Shown piece by piece: positions 11,971-23,700 of a DNA stretch of 64,000 nt. The DNA is from Litoditis marina (taxonomy: Eukaryota > Nematoda > Chromadorea > Rhabditida > Rhabditidae). The first letter of the stretch is position 1, and every line of letters starts with the position of its first letter. The notes under the pieces are model-generated. The model did no database searches, was not told where the DNA came from, and saw only the letters and a list, made by a program, of their open reading frames with translations. The position numbers and the translations under genes were made by a program. Location: positions 30,053,485 to 30,117,484 of the forward strand of contig OZ038433.1 in assembly GCA_964036275.1 (NCBI GenBank), read 5' to 3'.

Positions 11971-13225
11971 GCCCTGCGTATAGCTGATTATAAACATGAT
12001 AGAAGACCCAATATTTAACCTCCACGGAGCGCATAATGTGTTTTTATGCCGCGATAGGTTCTGCCAGTTCTTGGTTGGTTAGCAACTGAGGCTCGAAAGA
12101 CACGAACATTCTCTAGTCACGTTCGATGCGGCTGAGAATAATTTCGCTCTCGACAATAGTTTATTGTTGTGTTATTTTTATTCATTTGCGTAATGCTTCG
12201 TCTGCGTGAAATGCTAACTACACGTGGTATTTTAATTTATACGCTTTTAGACGACCTTAGATGGTAATTTTCGACCCATCTCTAGACTGCTTATCAGAAT
12301 GTTTGTTTGCATGTTTGCATGTTCATGTTTGCGGGTGGACCATCGAGGGGCCAAAGAGAAAACAGGTCACTTGGGCAGGGTTCATACTTTTCTGCTGCCA
12401 ACTTCGACAGCAACAGCAATATATTTCAATATTTATTCAACACATGCATGTACTTGACACATAGTACAAACATGAACTATTGTATCACATGCTGTTCTCT
12501 CAACTGCTTGCTTCATGTGCTTTTTCAACGAGGAAGGACCAAGGTTCAGAGCGCAAAGCAACAATGTTAGAATTACCGTTAGAACTAACAGCAACAGCAG
12601 CAACATCAAAAACATGATTTTTGATTGTGCTGCGTGGGGCCGATTTTGGCAACAGCAGTTCATTATGTTTTGCTGCCAAAATCAGCAGCATGAGCATTTC
12701 AGGAAATTCTGTTCGGCAGCAGCTGCTGCCACAGTTGGTAGCGAAAACTATGAACCCTGCCTTAGTCGCATTTATAGGGTGGAACTTCAACTCGTACAAG
12801 TGGACCTAGCTAGAACGGTACTTCCGACAGCTACTGTTACAAACCGACGTAAAACGCCTGCGTGAGAAACACAGAGCAGTGACAGTTGAAGACCTTCACT
12901 TTGAAGTCGGAAAAAATCTACCGAAGGCAAGAATCAGAGTAACCAAAATCCATGCTCCATAAGTCGAGACTCGAATAAGTAGAATTAGTTCTATAACAGG
13001 TCATTTCTTTATTTGCTTCATTCGTAATACCTTTGTGTTTTTTGGGCGCAAAATCCAGATTGTTCGTTCTTTCCCGGCGAGACTGGTTTGGCTACACTAT
13101 TTCTAAGATTAAGCAAACATCTGCTAATCGGATCGGAAGCAATAAATTAGGAAGCACTCAAGCGCTACGCAAAAAGTAAGTATATCTTCAATGACTTTTG
13201 TTAGTACAACAAAATTAACATGAAA
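11971..13225. other. Intergenic stretch with a ~430-bp fold-back rich in CAG/CTG
   Basis: The segment from about 12361 (GGGCAGGGTTCATACTTTTC) pairs with an inverted counterpart ending near 12790 (CGAAAACTATGAACCCTGCC). The interior is full of CAGCAG and GCTGCC motifs, producing overlapping open frames with Gln/Ser/Ala runs that I do not regard as genes. The rest shows no features. Confidence 0.55.
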
Positions 13226-14821
13226 TCAGCTTTCAGCTTGTGTGAATGTAATATAGAGTATCCATGAAAGTAAGAACAGCTGACACAAACTATTAGTTAT
13301 CGAGTAGATGTACATTTTCGCCTGAAGTATCTTAAAGTTAAACAGTATAAGCTTCGAATAGGATTGCATTCGAGGAATAGATTCTCTGATCTGACCAATA
13401 GTATCGGTCGGCTTCAGTTCAATTTGAAGAGACGGCTGAGAAAGTTCCAACTCAGGTTTTCAGTTCACCTGGACAAAACGGAGTGCGCACCAAGTCAGAC
13501 TGAGGTCTTCTTTTTCCTCTTTCTTCTTTCTTCTTCCTTATTTTTTTTCTTTCTTTGTTCATATATGTGTATCTCAAAAACACGATTGCCACGGATGTGG
13601 TCAAATTTTCAGAACCCAAACTTGAAAATATCAAATTTACCTCAAACAGTCGGCCACCAGTTATAAACACAGTTCCATTTTTCATTGTGTTAAATGACAC
13701 TTGATGGTTATAATGTATCCAGAATGGAAGAATGGCAGCACACGTTACCAGCCACATGGTCTTCCAGTTCACCAAGATAACACGATTAGACCACATCTGA
13801 TGTAAACTTTCACGTAGATTGAATAACATTAAACGAAACATTTCAATTACGAGTTAAACTCAACTGAATGTTTGAAGGTTCGGAACGTTCGACAAATTGA
13901 TTAGTTTGATCATTCGCATTTTCCGAAACACTCTTTCTTCCTTTTATCTCGATTCGACCGCGCACCTCTTCTTTCTTGACAATCTAATGTTTTGAACATT
14001 TGTCTCGTCGCAAGTTAGGAAAAGAGTTGTTCAATATGGCCCCGGTTTTTCAGAGAGAGAACAAGTTGTAAACGAAATTCTAGAACTGAGCAAAAATTGA
14101 GTGGATATTTGAAAATGGATACTGTAAAGCTTGACCAGCCTGTAAAAGAAACTATACCTTCTTATACCGAAGTGGATATTTGACTGCGGAGAAGCGATTG
14201 CTAGCAATAATACATGTTCCGTGGAAACTCCTGATGGTAGCACAAGCATGAGCAGATAAGTAAGTTGAATGAGTAAAGGTGCAAAAACCAAAAATGTTTT
14301 TAACCTCAAATTTCCAAACTTCGCGTATGCTCTACTTCATTCTAAAAAGATTTACAGAAAAGGAGTGTAATATTCTTTATAAAATTAAGAGATTTTCTGT
14401 CATCCACTTAACTACGTATTGCTTATGAGAAGCGACTGCTGGCAATCAACACGTGCTTCGTCGAAGCTACACCAGCATGATCACGTACGTGAACTGAAGT
14501 TGAAAATCAAGATATAAACATTTTATTATCTCATCCTTGTCCTATTATGTTATTGTTCATCACAACGCGTTAATTTTGAACTGAAGAGCAACGGGATCAA
14601 ACTACAAACACAGTTCGATATGGCAATATACACTGTAACGTCTTGTGGTGGAAAGAGCGGAGCCTATAGTAAGTGTTCAAAATAGTTTGCTTCACTGAGA
14701 ACAATGTTGTGACTAGTTTTACCAACCTTTCAACAGAGCGATGGCAATCCAAATGTACAGGACAGCCACAATCCACTTGAGAAAGATCGCGAGTGATGTT
14801 GTTAAACTGCAGGATAGACAT
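13226..14821 (-). pseudogene. Remnant of a chemoreceptor of the Srg superfamily
   Basis: Pieces in gene order on the minus strand: a hydrophobic exon at about 14710-14821 (possible TM1); a TM3 exon ending at 14158 that reads IIASNRFSAVKYPLRYKK just before a GTATAG donor; exon 13641-13796 (52 aa, WSNRVILVNWKTMWLV... ending GGRLFE before GTAAAT); and a possible TM6 exon near 13230-13340. The NRF...YPLRY block, its exon boundary and the GR-F-donor boundary of the next exon match the Srg-type receptors at 35.8 and 55.5 kb. The TM3 exon's hydrophobic helix and its NRF motif lie in different frames, implying a 1-nt deletion. A second degenerate TM3 segment (TKHVLIASSRFS, then a stop) lies at 14428-14475. 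The locus looks dead. Confidence 0.5.
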
Positions 14822-17800
14822 ACCTGAAATCAGACAGAGCTAGATTATATCACGAGGAAATGGTAGGATTTCACATATTCGGAAAGAGTTTTCGTAAGAT
14901 ATAAGAGTCACACAAGTGAGCGTTACTAAGTTTGTCTGAAAACTTCATTCGTCGCTTTGCAATTCACAGTTGCATAGAGAATTTTTGTTCCGATATGTAC
15001 CATACGTTGAAAAAAATGCATTCTACTAGTTAGAGAGAAAAGAATATGAAAACACATTTTACTATTTATAGAAGAAAGGAGATAAAAAGCATCCTGATAA
15101 TCATAGAAGCAAGCGTGCTTCCAACTTTGGAAACGTAACTGTGTCAGATTGTTTCTTCCACATACACCAGGCGGCGTAGAAAACCTTCAAAAATCTCATG
15201 AGATACCTCATGAGCTATTCGTGTGAGCTTCTCATGAGATTCTATTGATTGCTATGCTAGAACATTGAGAGTTCACGAGAAACTCATGAGGTATCTCATG
15301 AGAAACTGATATGACCTAGTTTGACAGTTTTCCGGCAAACACGCTGAATATAGTGAGAATAGTGAGCCAACAGATAAATCCAAGAGTGAAATACGTAGTA
15401 GCGATAGACTTTTATCTCCACGGAGACTTCTACACTATGATCCCATACATTCGGTCTATTCTAGTTACGTGAATGTTAGAAAACGGATCAAACAAATAGT
15501 TTAGAGAGTACTCGTAAATGTTCTCGACAAATTTGAGGATTGCAGTGGAAATTCCCGGAGAGCTCAGAACTATCAACAGGAATGATTCGTACTTGTGAGT
15601 TGTTTTATCTGTATTCTGTGCTGTTATATTGTTTTCTTTTTCCTTTACTGGTAATCACCAAATGATGTTCCACGATTTCCTACTCTTATTTCCGCATTTG
15701 AATGTTTTCGTTTCGTACTGCCGATATTTTATTTTCTCCTCGTGTATATCACATGCTCGCATGTAAATAAATAAATCAATCAATCAATCAATGATGTAGA
15801 CTACAACACGCACTGAGCCGGTTTTCCAAAGAAACCTAGCCCTCTCTGCCTCTTATCAATAATACGCTAGTTCTCTGCTTTTATTCGTAATTGTTCATTT
15901 ATTTAATTTTGAAAATCGTCTTCCCCTTTGAAATAGTGGAAAAGTCAGAGACAAGGAACCTGTTGAATATACCTAGATGTACTAGAATAGTATAGTGCCC
16001 ACCAATCCTACTAAGACTCCTACAGTAACCTTTCCAACTTTCCGAAGGCTGTTGTGAAGCTTAAAATTTAGTTCATTAACAGTCCACTCGTTTAGTTACT
16101 GTACCTGAGAACGAAAATGAATTGCCAAAATCCTAAGCCTTTCCGATCATAAGTAAGTGCGAAAAACAGTTTGGCAGTTCCTTAATCCTACTGTAGGAGT
16201 CTCAGTAGGACTGAAAAAGGCTATAATCGCTGTGGAATTTCGTGCTCATTCGAGCATGAACACGTCTGGCGGCGTAGCAATCCCTTGAAAATCTCATGAG
16301 ATACCTCATGAGCTATTCGTATGAGCTTCTCACGAGCTTCTATTGATTGCTATGCTAAAACATTGAGAGTTCCCGAGGAGCTCATGAGATATCTCATGAG
16401 AAACTCATATGAACTTCTCATGAGATTGGAGGAATTGCTACGCCGCCTAGTGAGAAGAAATGCCTGGTTTTCATTCAAGGTTCACGGGACGAAGGTAACA
16501 CATGAAAAATCGTGGTGGTACAATACAGTATATATTCTACTCTTGGTACCATCCAATGATTGTTTTCAGCGCAAAGTTCAGCTTTGTTCAAATTAGTTTC
16601 ACAAAACGTTATTAATGCCGTAATGAAGAATTAAGCATCAAATTGTACATAAACTGATAGCACAAATACGTCTCATCATAATACTAAGATCAAACTAGTT
16701 AGTATATTTGGAGTAGTAACGAAGAGCAAAAATTGTTCGGTGAAATATAATGCTGAAATGTATTGCGGGGACTACTCTGCAGCTTTTCACATATTCCATT
16801 TTCCATTTTCCATACACATACATATTAATCAAGTCCATTTTTTTGTTGGCAAAAGAGAAAGTGATGAACAACTGAATGGGCACTAATTGGGCAATCGATC
16901 GTAAGATACTAATTTTGTATTGTATTGGTGGCCCCCTCACCATTACAACACAAAAGTAATACGAAAACAGGCACGAACCAATATTTCTATGAGCCATACT
17001 ATCCCAAGGATCAGTGTATCGCAAATATATATTTTTTGGAATGAATAAGTGGAACACATGCGTAAGTTGCGCACAGCGCTGGCGCCGTTTCCTTACATGT
17101 GTTTTAAAAACACTGGTACAGTGTGATTATGTCAACTTTCCAGGTAGAGTGTGATTATGTCAACTCCATCAACTATACAGATTTTTGAAAGAAAAAAAGG
17201 TGATTGGCAGCAATGGATCTTGAAGAAGGACAAAAAAATCATTTAACATTTCTCTGATCAACTCCGGGAGCTGAGATAAACGTTTTCTCAGAAAATGAAC
17301 GGTAACTCAGTGATTTACATGGAATAAAACCTTTAAAAAAATTATGTAATCGATGCACCACTGTCAGGAAAAAAGTTACATAGCAGTAGCGAAAAATACC
17401 AGCATAGCACGCTGCTAGACGAGAAAGCACGCAAATAAGGAGAGGTTAGATAGTTGTACAGAATCTCCGGAGGAGGGGAGGGAGAGAAAGAGAGAATCAC
17501 AGATTATAAGGTAAAAAGAAAAGAGAATGAGAGAAAGAGAAACTCAACTAACTTTTTTCAGTGTTCAAGAACGAAACAAAACGATTCTACGCCCAAATTG
17601 CCGTGGTCTCTCATGAGAGCCACCCACCTAACACACCTATGGAACCACTTCGAAAGTCACCTAAATACCGAACATGTTTACTGTGTTGAAAACGTTCCGG
17701 AAAAATACCCATGTTTTCATTATGGAGATTCAGAACATATACTGTAATACAAGGTGTTACTGTAATTCACATACTTCTCATTCTCTCTCTCTCGCGAGGG

Positions 17801-17910
17801 CAGCTTTTCTTGAGAAAACAGAGGAAGAAACAGTGATAGCAGGTTCTTCGAACTCCAGCGGATCCCGTAATGAAAGCTATCTCCATTGGCGCGAGATAAC
17901 CTTCTCACAA
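14822..17910. other. Intergenic, mostly mobile-element fragments
   Basis: Holds CTGGCGGCG-family MITEs (15169-15315 truncated; 16266-16449 complete), a retroposon-like tail ending ATGTAAATAAATAAATCAAT (about 15640-15790; relatives at 26610-26768 and 29750-29955), and a MITE with CTCCTACAGTA ends (15991-16225). Minus-strand open frame 16695-17057 has two hydrophobic stretches and could be a chemoreceptor fragment, but no family motif is convincing. Confidence 0.45.
15991..16225. mobile_element. MITE with CCTACTGAGACTCCTACAGTA-type ends, copy 1
   Basis: The left side AATCCTACTAAGACTCCTAC pairs with the right side GTAGGAGTCTCAGTAGGACT. Similar paired ends bound 22760-22905, 43345-43567 and 44075-44293, and single ends occur near 9600 and 58530. 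The interior of about 190-220 bp is non-coding. The 43.3 and 44.1 kb copies lie in intron 3 of the intact Srh-type gene. Confidence 0.65.
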
Positions 17911-18750
17911 ATGAATTCTACATTCACCCTACTCGTTGTTTTTATTGAAATGTTGCCAACAAATATATCTGCCTGTATTTCCACGGTACCGGAAGACAAA
18001 GGTTTTCCCATAGCACCTATTGGTAAGTGAACCACTACAATTTTTCCATGATTTTTTCGCCTCATTTTGTTGTTTTCAATTGAATGCCGTGACAGCAAAG
18101 TTTCTATTCATTTTCATGTGAAAAATATATCCAAGTAGTGAATGATTATGCAAAAACAACATGATCTTTATTAACCGTAATTAGTGCAGAATTCTTCCGT
18201 TATAATATAGAATAATCTATTACGGCAACTATTTCAGCCGTGTGTTACTTTATTCATACAATTGCAACAAAGACAATGATCGCATTGTAGTATCCGTAGA
18301 GAGGGGGGTCCGTAGAGAGAAAATAGGCATGGGTGAGCTTTATTACCAGCTCATGCGGTCCGCCATGAAGATGAAGATTTTTAAGGAACGTAAAATACAG
18401 AAAAACACAGAAACGGAAATGGTTCTTAAAAAACCATTTTCACAGCAATACGTTTCACTTTTTTCTAGAAAACTGTAGATGCGGCCCGTATCCGCCCGTA
18501 AGTACGGACCCAGAAACCGAGTGTAACGGGGGCGGCTTTAATGCCCGTTTTTCCCCGGCTTCAAGTTGTAGGAGTACTCGGCGGCGAGTGTTCTGTCGTG
18601 TCACGATGTGCGGACAGTCCACTTCTGGTCCCCGTCGGTCCCACGACTAGTGTCGAGGTGTCTGTCCCCACCCAGTTACAGTGCGGCGAGGACGAAGCCT
18701 GGCTAATCAAGGGACTGCTCATAGAAAAGGTAGTATGCTTGACTACTTGA
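17911..18750 (+). CDS. Secreted DUF281/C6-type cysteine-rich protein, probably frameshifted
   Basis: Exon 1 (17911-18022, donor GTAAGT) encodes a signal peptide followed by ACISTVPED, the post-signal motif typical of Caenorhabditis DUF281/C6 proteins. Exon 2 starts at 18469 after TTTTCTAG in matching phase and reads ENCRCGPYPPVSTDPETECN, the first cysteines of the domain. The remaining domain (GECSVVSRCADS, then CGEDEAWLIKG..IEKVVC, ending 18750) lies one frame over. No strong intron resolves the shift: the only phase-compatible choice, GTAAGT at 18498 to an AG at 18588, has a poor acceptor. Either a 1-nt frameshift (pseudogene or assembly error) or an unusual intron is present. GC content of exon 2 is far above its surroundings. 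Function of the family is unknown. Confidence 0.55.
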
Positions 18751-20714
18751 TTTCATTGCTAACGTGAATTTCTTGAATTATCGATGGATATTTGATTATG
18801 GATTGAGAGAAGAGAGCCTCATAATAAAATATTTTCGTATTCATTGTTTGACTTCGCGTCGGTTCGAGGCGCTAATCATGATACTTGTCACCGTCAAAAC
18901 GTCTTCATTATGATCAAAACGTCTTTTTGTGCAGTAGTGGTACAGTCGACTCCTCATGGTGGACATTCGTATGTTCTGAGACATTGATCCAGTGACATGC
19001 CACAATCGACAGTAGAACCAGCTGACGACGAATTGACTGTGAATATACATTCCTATCAATACAGTGCAATACAATAATCTATTTATGAATCCGAACCAGT
19101 ACAATTATCAATTTATTCCACTTTGTATGCAAGTATGCATGCCAGTTTTTGCAATTTCTAATGATTTACGTTCCTTCGCGCGGCCAAAACAGACCGTAAA
19201 CTACATATTCCATAAAGAAGATGTTGGCTGAAAACTGTATGTTACTTTTTCAAAAGAAACAATTGAACCTGATCAGCACTAAACATGTAAGACACGTAAC
19301 ACGTATGGTCGGGAAGATATACTGTCCTCGAACATGGGGTCAAGAACGTGAGCAACACATACAACGTTTGTGGAGATTACTTTGAATTTTCCGAATCTTC
19401 TGGTTGCACCAATTTCTTTGAAACGTCGCACTCATGCTAGAACACCGTAGGTTGTGTCACATAAGTCGTTTACGATGAGATTCTAAAATGTCGAAAAACT
19501 TCATAAACTGTTCTCCAAATGCTTTTTGATATTTCGTTCTCTATCTTAATACTACAGGTTATCAATTGTGATTTTCGAATAAATATAATCGTTGATCAAA
19601 AAAATATCGACACTACATGATGACTATGAAGACTATGAGACAATGAAAAAAGTGAAAAAAATGACCCATCACATACTTAATAAGAGGCAGCCAACTGGAA
19701 TACTTGAAATTAGCATGCTTTCACAGTGGCGCTTTCAGTGTGTTCTATTTTTCGTCGTGCAAATCTACACCTTGATCTTCCTCTCGAATTGAGTAGGAAC
19801 GGCAACTTGCTAGACGTTTTCTGAGTGGTGGTTCCCTCTCGGGAACAGAGGCCGTTAGCTGGCTGCGTGGCAGTCCTTGCAACGTCATGAGAACCTCATA
19901 TGAGTTTCTCATGAGAATCTCATGAACACTTCGGGAGCCTCGTGAGCTAGTCGTGAACTTTCATTGTTGAAGCATAGAAAACAATCTCACAGTTCGTGAG
20001 ATTTCTGCGCGCCGAAAAACGTTTTCAATGACTAGCATTGATTTGAATATTTATTGAAACAAGGGTGGAAACGGTCTAACAAAAACAAAAACACGTCACC
20101 TTTCGAAATGAATCAATCTTGAAATCTTGAAGTCGGCTCTTGTTCAGTATAGATTTACAACTATCGAAATAAAAATGGTCCAATTACACTGCTAACGCAA
20201 ACGGAATTTTGTGTGTTGGAATGGGAATGAAAATTGCGAGATTAGATCTGATATTTTTTCTAAATGTCAATTAATTCACACTTGTTCTCTCATACAAAAC
20301 CTACTTAATTCAAGTGCACTCAAAACTTAGATCATTTTTCATTGAAATATTTTGCCAGGCGGCGTAGCAATCCCTCGAAAATGTCATGAGATACCTCATG
20401 AGCTATTCGTATGAGCTTCTCATGAGATTCTATTGATTGCTATGCTACAACATTGAAAGTTCACGAGTAGCTCATGAGGTATCTCATGAGAAACTCATAT
20501 GAACTTCTCATGAGATTGGATGGATTGCTACGCCGCCAGAGTGCAAATAGATTTATTTGTTGTTTCAACGAAAATGGTCTGCATGTATTTCGACCGAGCC
20601 AAACGTATGTACACACCGCTTTTTGTGTATTTCATGTGTACAGTAACTCAAGCAACTCTTCATCCTACTACTATTATTTCTATCGTCTCTAATTTTTCCA
20701 TCTGACATCTGGGG
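18751..20714. other. Intergenic; MITE copies only
   Basis: Contains a degraded (19861-20014) and a complete (20356-20539) CTGGCGGCG-family MITE. A minus-strand open frame at 18841-19104 is unrecognised and lacks clear splice context. No RNA gene seen. Confidence 0.45.
20356..20539. mobile_element. CTGGCGGCG-family MITE, complete copy
   Basis: Begins CCAGGCGGCGTAGCAATCCC and ends ATTGCTACGCCGCCAG. The interior has multiple CTCATGAG palindromes, as in the copy at 5071-5255. It lies about 180 bp beyond the fucosyltransferase stop codon. Confidence 0.8.
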
Positions 20715-23700
20715 TTATTTCTTCCTCATCAACGTTTTAGCGAAGTGTGGTATGCATTGATCGAGTGGACTATAATACTTTTGCGTATTCTCAATAACAA
20801 CATTTCTACCCGGACGCAAATGCAGATCGGTACACAATTCACACAGAGCGGAAGACTTCAAATCAAGATCGTAGTCCCTCATCCACGAAAAATAGCTGAA
20901 AATATGATGAATATATGTGCAGGCTAGGAAGATGACATGAAACGTGAAGAGTTTGGCTCATCCACATCAGTATTGCAATTTTCCGTTGTCTGGTACTCTG
21001 CAGAAGAGTTATAGACCAAAACACGCACTAAAACTATATGGTACGAACGCGTAAACTCTGTTTCGTGCGCACATGAACTTTTTCAGTAAATATCCGGAAT
21101 ATATCTATTGGGGTGTTGGACATGTTACCGTATTTGAAATACTTTAACATGTTGTATTGCTAGGTACATCTTCCCTCTAGACCGAAACATCCAAAACTGT
21201 CAATAGATGTTGCATTAGTTCAGGAGCCCATAAACCGCAGTACATTTTATTCACGTGGAACGTAAAACGTGAAGCCAATTACCTGCGATAGGCGGTCATG
21301 TTCTGACTCAGATCATTGAGAAAATTGGCTAAATCTCGTGGGGAATCGAAGTCGTCGGCAGCTGAAACATTTTTGATCTTACCAACAGACGCCGATACTC
21401 GAATATAGAACTGATTCCACGTTTTGTTTTTCGAGAAAAACAGTTCAACAGCGAAGAAAGTAAACAAAGGTTAGCTCGAGGAGAGTGATACAAACTAGGA
21501 GAAAAAGAGAGAAGAAGAGCATAGATAGTGGTACGTTTGCCTCTACCGCAGACGTAACCACTTAAATCAAGATACCTTCGGAATATCAAGATTGTTGTCG
21601 TTTCGTCCATTTGACGTAACCTTTATTGGTTAGATTATACCTACGAATCTACGTGAATTCCAAAAAAGTTACCGATAAACATGTGATCCGGTGCGTGGTT
21701 CTTCAGAATGCTTCGCTTCAACACGATGGGAACCGATCGAGTCAGAACTTTGAAGAACTTCTCCGTGATATAATCCTCACAGACACTGTTCTCGAAAGAA
21801 AGGTAGAACATATGACTTTCTGAAAACATTTGTGTATTTCGTGTAGTTTACACCTCATATCTCAACGATTGGTTTTTCATGAGAAGTTGCCTACGAGCGT
21901 CATAGTATCTATATGATGGGAAGACGTCTTTAGAAATCTGAATATACTCGCTGATGATCTGGGGAGAACGTGAAAGGTTAAAAGTCAAGAGAAAAGGTCG
22001 TTTATTTATTTTTCACCCATGTCTTTCAGATGGTCAATGTAGAGGAAACTACCAAATCATTCTAGTATGATCCAGATACATGCTGTGAATCAAGACCCAA
22101 AAGATCAAACTACAAACACAGTGGGTAGAAGAACATGTACCGTATTGTTCTGGAAAGAGCTATCTATATTTTGTTTGCTATTTTGTGCTATTTGTTCAGT
22201 AATTTTATGGTGCTGACCTATGAGTTGCTGATCACAGCCATTGCCTCCCATATAGCGACAGTCCCATGCCACTCCGCTACATTTCCCCCTTCGAGTCACA
22301 TTTGTGTATTTGGCCAACTCGTCCACATAGGCCTCTCGCCCCGAGTTGCTCCAACAATTGGAAGCAATCGAAAGGGAACCAAACTTCTTCTTTGTCAGAG
22401 TTTCGTCAATCTGAAGGTCAAAATAAGACTTTGATCTAATATTTGTCGTTTATGTTCTAGTTAAGTGTAATTACAATACTAATATGTTTGATAGTAATTA
22501 CAACTTTGAATAGAACTTCAGTAACAAGAATGGAACAGGATAAGCACAATGCGTATATGGATGTGTATAATACATTAATTAACATTAAATTTGGTTATAT
22601 TATAATATTATTGAGTCGACCCGTTCCATGAAGCACGTACATATTTAACGAATGCACTAACTTATTGTTTCTGAATGAAACAGATATAGTGCGGATAACA
22701 GCATTTTAGTGTGTGACACAAATATTTTGGCAATCCCTAGTGTGTAATTGTCATCACTCCCACTGACACTCCTACAGTATACATGTTTGTAATTCGAACA
22801 TTGTTCTAAATACCTTTTCTCATCTTTCTGACAAGTTGTACGTTCTTGAAACGAACTTGAAGGTTGATAATCTTACTGTACTACTCTCAGTAGGAGTGAA
22901 AAAGATATAAGTCTTATGAAATCACTTCATGAGTTTGATCTCCCCACAATCTTGATAAACTGTTCATGGGTTCGAAGAGAATGTTACCTTGCCATAGAAA
23001 CATCCTACCTTTCTTTCAATCGAATCATAATTTTTTCGTTTCACTGGTTTCAATTTGCCAAGTTCCACTCCATAGTTCGTATCACTAGTTTTATGGTAGG
23101 TGAACGAAACGTTAAAGAAACTCGTTGGTAGCTGAAAATCCAGTGATATATCATAAACATGCTAATTTAACGTTTTTGAGTACCACTCTCTGTAGATCAA
23201 CAATTGAAGATCAACGATCGTAGATCAATGTTGTGAATTCAACAGTTACAGTACATATAAGTATGCGCGTTGTGCAAGGTTTTAAGAAAACGGGGTTATT
23301 GTTGGCTGCATTCAGCTAATTGCCCCTATAGTCGTCGCCAAGAGAAAGGCGGGAGGGTACTGTATATCTCACTTTTCGCTGTGTACGCACACATGTCTTC
23401 GATTTCAAAGCCTGGATGTGCGCAGTGGTTATCGCCCTGCTACAGATTATTTAACTCGCATGTTCGATTCCGGAGAGTGACAACAAATTATAAATTCTGC
23501 ACCCACTATAATGCCAAGTTGACTATAGTTAGTGCAAAATTTATAAGTTTCTGTCTCTCGCCGGAATCGAACCTGCGAGCAAAAGATTCATAGCAGGCCG
23601 CTAACCACTGCGCTATTAGGTCACATAACGCATAACGGGCAAGCTTTGGAAAAGAAGACATGTGAGCATACACAGTAGAGAGTAAGATATACAGTACCCT

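Noticed and set aside
12261..12865. Gln/Ala/Ser-rich open frames on both strands
   Set aside because: Result from CAG/CTG motifs within a fold-back repeat; several overlapping frames are equally open and none has splice support.
16695..17057. Minus-strand 120-codon frame with hydrophobic segments
   Set aside because: Could be a chemoreceptor piece, but no conserved motif or joining exon was found.
21850..21960. Possible extra fucosyltransferase exon between 22218 and 21819 (minus)
   Set aside because: Its frame and donor phase do not join the next exon, whereas direct splicing of 22218 to 21819 keeps phase and yields the normal GT10 sequence order.
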